A stretch of 26,478 nucleotides of DNA from an uncultured Muribaculaceae bacterium. GTDB taxonomy: Bacteria; Bacteroidota; Bacteroidia; Bacteroidales; Muribaculaceae. The notes beneath the pieces were generated by a model that worked only from the letters and a program-made list of their open reading frames with translations, was not told where the DNA came from and did no database searches. Position numbers and translations under genes: made by a program. The DNA is taken from positions 1 to 26,478 of the forward strand of contig CANRZQ010000005.1 of NCBI GenBank assembly GCA_947644475.1. Reading direction: 5' to 3'. Of this stretch, positions 7,799 through 15,249 are shown piece after piece (the stretch's first letter is position 1; each line of letters opens with the position of its first letter).

Positions 7799-8497
7799 TT
7801 ATTCAACGGAATTCTTGTCTGTGCCGGCAATGGCTTTCCAGCAGAGCACAGCAACAGCGGCGCCTACAAGCGGGCCAACTACCATAATCCAGAAATCGCC
7901 CCATGCGTTGGGAGAGAATACGGCAGGACCGAACGAACGGGCCGGGTTTACCGAGCAATTGTCGACAGGAATACCTACGATATTGACAAGGCCGAGTGCG
8001 ATACCAATGGCAAGGCCGGCAAATTTACCTGCGCCTTTCTTTGCATCAGTGGCGGCAAGAATTACGAAAACGAAGAAGAAAGTGAGCAAGCCTTCGGTAA
8101 GGAGAGCCATGCCGGATGTGGCACCGGGCTGAAGCACATTAGCCGCAATGGCATTGCCGCTCGCCTCGGTTATGCCTCCGTAATTGAAGCCTGCGCCCAT
8201 TTCTGACAGAGCATAGAGGAAGGCCGCGCCGATAGTGGCACCAATGAGCTGGGCCACAACATAGCCGATGAACTCACCGGTTTTCATTCGTCCGGCAATC
8301 CACATGCCAAACGACACGGCCGGATTCACATGGCATCCTGATATATTGCCGATGGCATAGCAAAGGCAAATTAAAACAAGGCCAAAACATATACCGATGC
8401 CAAGAACACCGATAGTGGGGCCTGCAAGTACGGCACTGCCGCATGCAAGAAGCACGAGGAACATAGTGCCTACGCCTTCTGCGATCAATTTTTTCAT
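7799..8497 (-). CDS. aqpZ: Aquaporin (MIP family, AqpZ-like)
   Basis: A 232-residue, six-helix inner-membrane channel, the same length as E. coli AqpZ. Both NPA boxes are intact: HVNPAVSFG (Asn58) and SVNPARSFGPA (Asn184), each in a half-helix. The N-terminus MKKLIAEGVGTMFLVLLACG is typical. Aligning by eye to AqpZ, the selectivity filter would be Phe38, Asn172, Cys181 and Arg187, where AqpZ has Phe, His, Thr, Arg. The His-to-Asn change could alter water versus small-solute selectivity; a glycerol facilitator would normally have Trp/Gly/Phe/Arg, so this is neither classic type. It lies 61 bp after yebC and is followed by a terminator. Confidence 0.93.
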   Translation of the reverse strand: MKKLIAEGVGTMFLVLLACGSAVLAGPTIGVLGIGICFGLVLICLCYAIGNISGCHVNPAVSFGMWIAGRMKTGEFIGYVVAQLIGATIGAAFLYALSEMGAGFNYGGITEASGNAIAANVLQPGATSGMALLTEGLLTFFFVFVILAATDAKKGAGKFAGLAIGIALGLVNIVGIPVDNCSVNPARSFGPAVFSPNAWGDFWIMVVGPLVGAAVAVLCWKAIAGTDKNSVE

Positions 8498-8553
8498 AAT
8501 TATTATTTATTTGGTTAAAATGAGGATGCCAATTATTAACTATATTTAGTAAA

Positions 8554-8561
8554 CAAAATTA
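8554..8561 (-). promoter_or_regulatory. Possible -7 element for the aquaporin gene
   Basis: TAATTTTG on the minus strand overlaps the yebC stop codon and lies 57 nt before the aquaporin ATG. There is no clear -33 partner, so it may be chance. Confidence 0.3.
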
Positions 8562-9287
8562 TTCTTCATCCGGTTCTTCACGCATATTGTGGAAAACGTT
8601 TTGCACGTCTTCGTCTTCCTCAATCTTCTCAAGAAGTTTGTTGACGCTTTCGCGTTCTTCGGGTGTAACATCCTTGAGATCGTTGGGGATGCGTTCGAAT
8701 TCAGATGAGACAATCTCGAATCCGTTGTCTTCAAGGTATTTTTGAATGTTTGCATATTCTTCAAAAGCACCGTAAAGCACGATTTCGTCTTCATCATGTT
8801 CGAGTTCGTCGACTCCGTAATCGATGAGTTCGAGTTCGAGGTCTTCGAGGCTTACTCCATCCTTGGGCTTGATTTTGAATACAGACTTATGTTCGAAAAG
8901 GAATGTGAGCGAGCCCTGAGTGCCAAGTGAGCCTCCGTGTTTGTTGAAATACGAACGGATGTTGGCTACTGTGCGTGTATTGTTGTCTGTTGCGGCTTCC
9001 ACGAAGATAGCGATGCCATGGGGGCCATATCCTTCATAGGTGATTTCCTTGAAGTCGCCTGCGTCTTTGTCGGTAGCCTTCTTGATAGCGCGTTCAACCG
9101 TGTCCTTAGGCATATTGGCAGCCTTGGCGTTCTGCATCAGCGCACGGAGACGCGGGTTGGTCGAAGGATCGGGGCCGCCGGCTTTCGCTGCTATTGTTAT
9201 TTCCTTACCGATACGAGTGAATGTGCGGGACATGTTGCCCCAGCGTTTAAGTTTTCGTGCTTTGCGATATTCAAAAGCTCTTCCCAT
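8559..9287 (-). CDS. yebC: YebC/PmpR/TACO1 family protein
   Basis: A 242-residue protein with the family's opening MGRAFEYRKARKLKRWGNMS, then TRIGKEITIAAKAGGPDP, NMPKDTVERAIKKA, EITYEGYGPHGIAIFVEAAT and NNTRTVANIRSYFNKHGG. YebC-type proteins were first described as transcription factors; more recent work places members at the ribosome, easing translation of difficult sequences such as proline runs. This version has the extra acidic C-terminal tail (EDEDVQNVFHNMREEPDEE) often seen in Bacteroidota. It lies 54 bp downstream of pheT on the same strand. Start chosen by family alignment. Confidence 0.95.
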   Translation of the reverse strand: MGRAFEYRKARKLKRWGNMSRTFTRIGKEITIAAKAGGPDPSTNPRLRALMQNAKAANMPKDTVERAIKKATDKDAGDFKEITYEGYGPHGIAIFVEAATDNNTRTVANIRSYFNKHGGSLGTQGSLTFLFEHKSVFKIKPKDGVSLEDLELELIDYGVDELEHDEDEIVLYGAFEEYANIQKYLEDNGFEIVSSEFERIPNDLKDVTPEERESVNKLLEKIEEDEDVQNVFHNMREEPDEE

Positions 9288-9341
9288 ATATTGAGATTGG
9301 TTTTGGTTGGATGTATTATTATATTTGCTTTGTTTGCAAGA

Positions 9342-11810
9342 TTAGCGCAACTCGGCAGAAAGTTGCTTTTTGAGATTGTCGATTATACGCGACATGACCT
9401 GGTCGATATATTTGTCCTGAAGCGTCTTTTCATCGTCTTGCAGGGCAATTGATATGGCGTAAGATTTTTTGCCTTCGGGGAGATTCTTGCCCTCGTAAAC
9501 GTCGAACAGTTCGACCGAGCGCAACAACCGTTTTTCCGACTTTCTTACAACTTGCTCAATTTGTTCCATTGTTACTGCGGAATCGATGAGCAGGGCAAGG
9601 TCGCGTTTCACAGGCTGTGTCTTTGGCAGCGGAGTGTATGTTACATTTCGGCCGGCTGCAAGACCCATGATAACATCCCAATTGAGTTCGGCATAATAAA
9701 CCTCTGCCTTCACGTCGGCCGATTTAGCGACGGCCTTGCTTACAACACCCATCTCGCCAAGCGTTTTGCCGGAACGAGTAGTGATTGAAAGCGATGACAG
9801 GAATAGGTCGGATGAGCCTTTTTTCAACTCTATCTCACGCTCGCTGATGCCAAGGCGGGCAAATACATTGGAAACCACAGCCTTGATATCGAAGAACGAC
9901 GAGGTGCAGCACTGCCGGGCCCAGTTGGCCGGACGCATGTTGCCTGTAAGCCATATGCCGAGATGCATCTCTTCGGAGAAAGGCGCAAGGGGTTTATCAC
10001 CGGATATCTGCGCTTCGGGATTGCGGAAATAAACATTTCCGAATTCATAGAACATCAAGTCGGGGGACTTACGGTTGATATTATGTGCCATAGATTCCAA
10101 ACCGCCGAATATAAGCGACTGGCGCATCACATTGAGGTCCTGGCTCAAAGGATTCAGCAATTTCACGCAACGGGCGGCAGGGAGCGATTCAAGATCGGTG
10201 TAATAACGCTCGGCCGTGAGCGAGTTGTTGAGAATCTCATTAAATCCGAGGCCTGTAAGTTGCTGACAAATGAGCCGACGGAAGTCGTCGGACGCATCAA
10301 CGGGAGTCTTGAATGACAGCGAAGCGTGGAGCGACGCAGGCATCTCTACATTATTATATCCATAGATGCGGAGGATATCCTCTATTACATCGCACGGACG
10401 CTGCACGTCGACACGATAAGTGGGAACTTTCAGCGAGAGCACGCCCTCTTTCTTGTCGGCGATTTCTATTTCCAATGATTTGTGTATCGAGTCGACCGTT
10501 TCTGCCGGGATGTCTTTGCCAACAAGCCCGTTGATTTGGGCATAGGAAAGTTCGACATCGAACGGGGGGAATTCGCGGGATTTCACGTCGAATACCGGTC
10601 CGACGATTTCGCCTCCCGCAACTTCCTTCACAAGCATAGCCGCAAGTTTGAGGACATACATCGTTTCGTTAGGATCGACGCCACGTTCAAAACGGAAGGA
10701 GGCATCGGTGTTCAATCCATGACGCCGGGCAGTCTTGCGCACGCGTGTAGGATTGAAATATGCGCTTTCGAGGAAAATATCCGTGGCGCTTTCTGTCACG
10801 CCTGAATCAAGGCCGCCAAAAACGCCGGCAATGCACATGGGGGCTTCTGCATTGCAAATCATCAAATCGGCCTGATCGAGAGTGCGTTCCACGCCATCGA
10901 GCGTAGTGAACTTGGTGCCTGCCAGACACGAACGCACTACGATTTTCTCGCCTTTTATTTTCGAGACATCGAAACAGTGAAGGGGCTGACAGAATGAATG
11001 GAGCAGGAAATTGGTTATGTCGACAATATTGTTGATAGGATGCATTCCTATGGTGCGGAGCGAGTCGGCAAGCCAGTCGGGCGACGGGCCAACTTTCACA
11101 CCGCGAATTGTCAGACCGCAATAGCGGGGGCAGCCTTCGGAATCGTCAACCTCAACGATAACACCGCGGTCTTCGGGGCGGTCTACCGCAAATGCCTCGA
11201 CCGACGGACGATGAAGCCCGGAGTGCTCCGCATGGCAATCAAGCCATGCGGCAAGGTCGCGTGCCACACCATAATGAGAGGCAGCGTCCACACGGTTGGG
11301 GGTAAGGTCGACCTCGAGCACATAATCGTCCTTGATATTGAAATATTCCGAAGCAGGGGTGCCCGGGGCAACATCGCCATCGAGCACCATGATGCCATCG
11401 TGACTTGCGCCTATCCCAATTTCATCTTCTGCACAAATCATGCCGAAGGACTCTACACCACGTATTTTGGACTTTTTGATGGTGAATTCTTTCTCATCAT
11501 CGTAGAGTTTGGCTCCGACGGTGGCCACTACAACAGTTTGTCCGGCAGCCACATTAGGCGCGCCGCACACAATCTGGGTAGGGGTTCCGTCGCCAAGGTC
11601 GCAAGTGGTGATATGCAAGTGGTCGCTGTCGGGATGCTCGACACAAGTAAGCACTTTGCCGATGACAATGCCTCGCAGGCCACCCTTTATGGATTCCACA
11701 CGCTCAACAGAACCTGTTTCGAGGCCAATAGAAGTAAGCGCAGCGGCAACTTCTTCCGGGCTAAGCGTGAAATCAAGATAGCGTTTCAGCCAGTTATATG
11801 ATATATTCAT
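9342..11810 (-). CDS. pheT: Phenylalanine--tRNA ligase beta subunit
   Basis: The 822-residue product is the beta chain of the (alpha-beta)2 PheRS, which charges tRNA-Phe. In order: N-terminal MNISYNWLKRYLDF; an EMAP-like tRNA-binding domain around 45-150 (HPDSDHLHITTCDLGDG, IVCGAPNVAAGQ); the B3/B4 editing region around 210-385 (HCFDVSKIKGEKIVVR, RFERGVDPN); the B5 DNA-binding-like fold (VPTYRVDVQRPCDVIEDILR); a catalytic-like core (SLTAERYY, LLNPLSQDLNVMRQSL); and the C-terminal FDX-ACB anticodon-binding domain (PLPKTQPVKRDLALLID to the end). It is full length, with no breaks. It lies 28 bp after asnS, so the two are probably co-transcribed; pheS is not in the window. Confidence 0.97.
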   Translation of the reverse strand: MNISYNWLKRYLDFTLSPEEVAAALTSIGLETGSVERVESIKGGLRGIVIGKVLTCVEHPDSDHLHITTCDLGDGTPTQIVCGAPNVAAGQTVVVATVGAKLYDDEKEFTIKKSKIRGVESFGMICAEDEIGIGASHDGIMVLDGDVAPGTPASEYFNIKDDYVLEVDLTPNRVDAASHYGVARDLAAWLDCHAEHSGLHRPSVEAFAVDRPEDRGVIVEVDDSEGCPRYCGLTIRGVKVGPSPDWLADSLRTIGMHPINNIVDITNFLLHSFCQPLHCFDVSKIKGEKIVVRSCLAGTKFTTLDGVERTLDQADLMICNAEAPMCIAGVFGGLDSGVTESATDIFLESAYFNPTRVRKTARRHGLNTDASFRFERGVDPNETMYVLKLAAMLVKEVAGGEIVGPVFDVKSREFPPFDVELSYAQINGLVGKDIPAETVDSIHKSLEIEIADKKEGVLSLKVPTYRVDVQRPCDVIEDILRIYGYNNVEMPASLHASLSFKTPVDASDDFRRLICQQLTGLGFNEILNNSLTAERYYTDLESLPAARCVKLLNPLSQDLNVMRQSLIFGGLESMAHNINRKSPDLMFYEFGNVYFRNPEAQISGDKPLAPFSEEMHLGIWLTGNMRPANWARQCCTSSFFDIKAVVSNVFARLGISEREIELKKGSSDLFLSSLSITTRSGKTLGEMGVVSKAVAKSADVKAEVYYAELNWDVIMGLAAGRNVTYTPLPKTQPVKRDLALLIDSAVTMEQIEQVVRKSEKRLLRSVELFDVYEGKNLPEGKKSYAISIALQDDEKTLQDKYIDQVMSRIIDNLKKQLSAELR

Positions 11811-11838
11811 CTGTTATTTCGAAAAATTAGTATGTTGC

Positions 11839-12129
11839 TTAGAATTCAGCATTTTTGGGCGTGCGCGGGAAAGGAATCACGTCGCGGATATTGGTCATGC
11901 CGGTAACGAAGAGGACCAGACGTTCAAAACCAAGGCCGAATCCTGAATGGGGCACAGAACCGAACCGGCGTGTATCGAGATACCACCACATGTCTTTCAT
12001 CGGGATATCAAGTTCCTCAATTCGTTTGTTGAGTTTATCGAAGTCGGCCTCGCGCTCGGAGCCACCGATGATTTCACCGATTTTCGGGAAAAGCACATCC
12101 ATGGCACGCACTGTCTTGCCGTCCTCATT
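11839..12129 (-). CDS. asnS: Asparagine--tRNA ligase, C-terminal fragment after an in-frame TAG
   Basis: These 96 residues continue the asnS frame directly after the TAG: NEDGKTVRAMDVLFPKIGE, EIIGGSEREADFDKL, MWWYLDTRRFGSVPHSG, then class II motif 3 GFGLGFERLVLFVTG and IRDVIPFPRTPKNAEF. They hold the ATP-binding arginine of motif 3, without which AsnRS cannot work. Conservation is intact up to the natural TAA end, so the frame is not decaying. If translated alone it would need an internal start (a GTG at the VRAMD valine is the only candidate near the break). It is really the 3' end of the gene described in the adjoining entry. Confidence 0.9.
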   Translation of the reverse strand, partial: NEDGKTVRAMDVLFPKIGEIIGGSEREADFDKLNKRIEELDIPMKDMWWYLDTRRFGSVPHSGFGLGFERLVLFVTGMTNIRDVIPFPRTPKNAEF

Positions 12130-13233
12130 CTACTTCATATAGAAAGCCTTGATTTCCTTCGGATAATCGGTAAGGATGACCGGTTTCTTGAAATGTTCTT
12201 CCACGAGGAAGCGTTCATGCTCGCTCTGAAGGTCGGCTCCCCAATAAACCGGGAACTCGAACTTATGGCCTGATTCTTCAAGAATCTTCACGCCCTCGGT
12301 ATAGGTGAGGCGCACGAAATCGTTGTTCACGACAAAACGGAGGCGATTCTCGAGGTCCTCGTCGTACATCTTTGCAAGGAAAGCGATGTCGTCCTTGCAG
12401 TGGTCGAGGGCATAAGTGATACAGTATTTTATGAATTCCTCGGCGAGGGCCATATTGTCGTTGATATCGTAAAACGCCATCTCCGGCTCAATCATCCAGA
12501 ATTCAGACAGGTGGCGCGGAGTGTTGGAATTCTCGGCACGGAATGTGGGGCCAAATGTGTATATCTCACCAAGAGCCGTTGCTCCAAGTTCACCCTCGAG
12601 CTGGCCTGAAACAGTGAGTGCGGTGGGCTTGCCGAAAAAGTCCTGGGAATAATCCACCTGGCCATCATCGGTCTTGGGCAGATTGCTCAAAGGCAAGGTA
12701 GTGACCTGGAACATAGCCCCGGCGCCTTCACAGTCGCTGGCTGTGATAAGCGGAGTATGAAGATAGAAGAAACCTTTTTCGTTGAAAAATTTATGGATTG
12801 CAAATGCCAATGCCGAGCGCACGCGCAGAACTGCGCCAAACGTATTTGTGCGCGGACGCAAATGCGCTTTCTCACGGAGGAATTCCAGCGTATGGCCTTT
12901 TTTCTGCAATGGATATGTGAGGGGGTCGGCTGTGCCATATACCTCAAACTCGGCGGCCTGGACTTCGCAAACCTGCCCCTTGCCCATCGATTCTACAAGA
13001 GTACCGGTGACACGGAGTGAAGCACCGGTGGTGATCTGTTTCATTTCATCATCGGTGAATTTCGACATATCGAACACAATCTGAAGATTGTTGATTGTCG
13101 AGCCGTCGTTGAGCGCCACAAATTGCACTTGCTTGTTGCCGCGACGGGTGCGGACCCATCCTTTCACCTCGACGTTCTTGCCAATGTGTTCTTGCGGGTC
13201 GGCAAAAATCCGGGCTATTTTCACATGTTGCAT
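12130..13233 (-). CDS. asnS: Asparagine--tRNA ligase, N-terminal fragment ending at an in-frame TAG
   Basis: AsnRS charges tRNA-Asn. From the ATG at 13231-13233 (MQHVKIARIFADPQEHIG) the frame has the OB-fold anticodon-binding domain (VKGWVRTRRGNKQVQFVALN, residues about 18-110) and the class II catalytic domain with motif 2 TFRAENSNTPRHLSEFWMIE. It stops after 367 residues in KEIKAFYMK with TAG at 12130-12132. The following codons in the same frame complete a normal AsnRS of 464 positions. Relatives have a sense codon here (E. coli has YMRLNEDGK). The truncated product would lack motif 3 and be inactive, and no second asnS is visible. Rho-type signals aside, no clear promoter was seen in the 170 bp before it. 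Confidence 0.93.
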   Translation of the reverse strand: MQHVKIARIFADPQEHIGKNVEVKGWVRTRRGNKQVQFVALNDGSTINNLQIVFDMSKFTDDEMKQITTGASLRVTGTLVESMGKGQVCEVQAAEFEVYGTADPLTYPLQKKGHTLEFLREKAHLRPRTNTFGAVLRVRSALAFAIHKFFNEKGFFYLHTPLITASDCEGAGAMFQVTTLPLSNLPKTDDGQVDYSQDFFGKPTALTVSGQLEGELGATALGEIYTFGPTFRAENSNTPRHLSEFWMIEPEMAFYDINDNMALAEEFIKYCITYALDHCKDDIAFLAKMYDEDLENRLRFVVNNDFVRLTYTEGVKILEESGHKFEFPVYWGADLQSEHERFLVEEHFKKPVILTDYPKEIKAFYMK

Positions 13234-13355
13234 TGTTATGTATAGTTTATTAGGCACGGTTATGGAATTTCATGGCCTCATGGTTCCATTTTTCGATACC
13301 TTATGTTTGATTATTGTTTTTATCAATCGGATTAGGCAATAAAACTGAAATTTGC

Positions 13356-13385
13356 CGGAACACACGTTTTTTTACGTATGTCCCG
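13356..13385 (-). terminator. Hairpin after the pseudouridine synthase gene, likely terminator
   Basis: On the minus-strand RNA a 12-bp stem (13374-13385 with 13356-13367) forms with two G-U pairs and an A-rich loop; on the opposite strand those two pairs become A-C mismatches, so the hairpin is better in the minus-strand transcript. It lies 18 bp after the rluB-like stop. Downstream bases are CAAATTTCAGTTTTATT, not a tight T run, so termination may be partial and asnS may be read through. Confidence 0.5.
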
Positions 13386-13403
13386 ACAATTATCTGTCAT
13401 TAT

Positions 13404-14966
13404 TTATTCGAAACTGCCCATTTTCAAGAAGTTAACCTCTTCTTGTGTAAGATAGCGCCAACGTCCGCGGGGCAAGTTGTTTTTCGTAAGGCCGGCGAAA
13501 TATACACGGTCAAGTTTTGTCACGTGGTAGCCGAGCGATTCGAAGATGCGTCGAACAATTCGGTTACGGCCCGAGTGTATTTCAATACCAGCCTGGTTGC
13601 GGTCGGTTTCCGTGGCATACGATATTGCGTCGGCATGGATTTCGCCGTCTTCCAGTTCAATACCGTCGGCGATGCGCTGCATGTCTTCCTCGGATATGTC
13701 ACGGTCGGTCCATACGTGGTATATCTTTTTCTTGGTATATTTCGGATGAGTAAGTTTCGACGCGAGGTCGCCATCGTTTGTGAGCAGGAGCACACCGGTA
13801 GTGTTTCTGTCGAGGCGTCCAACCGGATAGATTCGTTCGTTACATGCGCCTTTTACAAGGTCCATTACTGTCATGCGTCCGTTGGGGTCGTCGGAAGTTG
13901 TCACACAATCCTTTGGCTTATTGAGGAGGATATAAGTCTTGCGTTCGAGCGCAATTACCTTTTCATCGTATTCCACAACATCGGAATGTGAAATCTTGGT
14001 TCCGAGTTCTGTCACAACTTCGCCATTGACTTTTACAAGACCCTGCTGGATAAATTCGTCGGCTTCACGACGCGAGCATATTCCCGCATTGGCCATGAAT
14101 TTGTTAAGACGAATCTTTTCATTTGGATCCGGAATAGGCATTTCGTATTCCACGGGACGAGGACGAGGCACAAAACTCTTTCCCTTGCCGGGGAAAGCGC
14201 CGCGTTGCTGACCGCGCTGCTGATAGCCGCCCGGGCGTTGCTGATAGCCGCCTTGACGCTGTTGATATCCTCCGTTCTGGCCTTGACGCTGCTGATAGCC
14301 GCCTTGGCGTTGCTGATAGCCGCCGTTCTGGCCTTGACGCTGCTGATAGCCGCCCTGGCGTTGCTGATAACCGCCCTGACGCTGTTGGTATCCGCCTTGG
14401 CGTTGCTGATAGCCGCCCTGACGCTGCTGATAGCCGCCGTCTTGATATTCGCCATTGTCTTGCTGCTGATAGCCGCCTTGACGCTGCTGGTAGCCGCCCT
14501 GACGTTGCTGGTATCCGCCTTGACGCTGCTGATAGCCGCCTTGGCGTTGCTGATAACCGCCCTGACGCTGCTGGTAGCCGCCTTGACGTTGCTGATAGCC
14601 GCCCTGACGCTGCTGGTAGCCGCCTTGGCGTTGCTGGTAGCCACCCTGATAGCCACCTTCCGACTGCATGCCTGCTTCGCCGGTGTTGTGGTCCGATGCT
14701 CCGGAATCCTGCTGGTCGGGGTTCTGATAATAGTGCTGACGGGGCTGGTAGCCCTGGCGTTGCTGATATCCGCCCTGGCGCTGCTGATAGCCGCCTTGGC
14801 GGTCGTAGGGACGACGTTGGTATGTGCCTGCCGACTGTCCTTCGGAGCCTTCGGCAGAAGCGGAGGCCTCATGCTGTTGGCCTTCGAAATTATATGATGT
14901 GCGATTCGCACCGATACGCGGGCGTTTCGGTTTCTTTTCTTCTGGTGTTGTAGGGTTGTTGTCCAT
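13404..14966 (-). CDS. RsuA/RluB-family rRNA pseudouridine synthase with long GGYQQRQ-repeat N-terminus
   Basis: A 520-residue protein of two unequal parts. The C-terminal 240 residues are a standard RsuA/RluB-type enzyme that converts a uridine in rRNA to pseudouridine: S4 RNA-binding domain (IRLNKFMANAGICSRREADE, from 285), ILLNKPKDCVTTSDD, and the catalytic motif YPVGRLDRNTTGVLLLTNDG with Asp386, ending in GRNRIVRRIFESLGY and FLKMGSFE. The first 280 residues are predicted disordered: a charged lead (PEEKKPKRPRIGANRTSY), then 20 copies of GGYQQR (two at 58-71, eight at 108-163, the rest at 177-252) with short spacers. Bacteroidota members often have a Q/R/G-rich extension, but this one is long and very regular. 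Whether the target is 16S or 23S rRNA cannot be told, so no symbol is given. It precedes asnS on the same strand and has its own promoter and long leader. Confidence 0.92.
   Translation of the reverse strand: MDNNPTTPEEKKPKRPRIGANRTSYNFEGQQHEASASAEGSEGQSAGTYQRRPYDRQGGYQQRQGGYQQRQGYQPRQHYYQNPDQQDSGASDHNTGEAGMQSEGGYQGGYQQRQGGYQQRQGGYQQRQGGYQQRQGGYQQRQGGYQQRQGGYQQRQGGYQQRQGGYQQQDNGEYQDGGYQQRQGGYQQRQGGYQQRQGGYQQRQGGYQQRQGQNGGYQQRQGGYQQRQGQNGGYQQRQGGYQQRPGGYQQRGQQRGAFPGKGKSFVPRPRPVEYEMPIPDPNEKIRLNKFMANAGICSRREADEFIQQGLVKVNGEVVTELGTKISHSDVVEYDEKVIALERKTYILLNKPKDCVTTSDDPNGRMTVMDLVKGACNERIYPVGRLDRNTTGVLLLTNDGDLASKLTHPKYTKKKIYHVWTDRDISEEDMQRIADGIELEDGEIHADAISYATETDRNQAGIEIHSGRNRIVRRIFESLGYHVTKLDRVYFAGLTKNNLPRGRWRYLTQEEVNFLKMGSFE
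14211..14795. repeat. Coding 21-bp tandem repeats (GGYQQRQ units)
   Basis: Tandem 21-bp units in frame with the pseudouridine synthase: two at 14754-14795, eight contiguous at 14478-14645, five at 14334-14438, then pairs split by GQN spacers. The protein unit is nearly invariant while codons vary at third positions (Arg CGC/CGT/CGA alternatives, Tyr TAC/TAT, Gln CAG/CAA, Gly GGC/GGT), so selection holds the peptide and the array is not a fresh expansion. Array length could vary between strains by slippage. Confidence 0.85.
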
Positions 14967-15186
14967 GATAGGTTTTTGATAGATAAAAATTCAGACTACA
15001 ATTAATAGTTGCCTCTCGGCACGGAAATAGTTGAATAAGTGAGAATGTATTAAAAAATTATGCGTCGTTTATAGTTGAATGTCCGATATTATTATTTTGT
15101 TCATAAATATTTAACCACAAAATTGAAAGCGCAGCATATTTTTAGATTTTTTAACATATTTCACAAGGCGCCAAACAATCTTTTTG

Positions 15187-15218
15187 CAAAAATATGAAAA
15201 CTTTACATTAATCCCAAA
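15187..15218 (-). promoter_or_regulatory. Bacteroidota-type promoter for the pseudouridine synthase gene
   Basis: On the minus strand TTTG (15215-15218), 20 nt, TATTTTTG (15187-15194) is an exact consensus match. It lies between the ispH stop and the rluB-like start and would start transcription near 15182, leaving an unusually long AT-rich leader of about 215 nt (14967-15182). Within that leader a 7-bp hairpin (15094-15100 with 15117-15123) is the only clear pairing I saw. Confidence 0.65.
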
Positions 15219-15249
15219 TATTTTACAAATTTTTTTCGCCGCGTGAATA

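Noticed and set aside
12111..12129. Independent start for the asnS C-terminal fragment
   Set aside because: Conserved residues continue straight through the TAG in the same frame, so this is one interrupted gene and not a separate small gene.
14211..14800. Regular short repeats suggesting a CRISPR array
   Set aside because: Units are 21 bp, contiguous, without unique spacers, and translate as one peptide repeat in frame with an enzyme.
14205..14897. A 230-codon plus-strand open frame rich in LLIAALTLL repeats
   Set aside because: It is the antisense reading of the GGYQQRQ coding repeats; a repeat with 21-bp units stays open in several frames.
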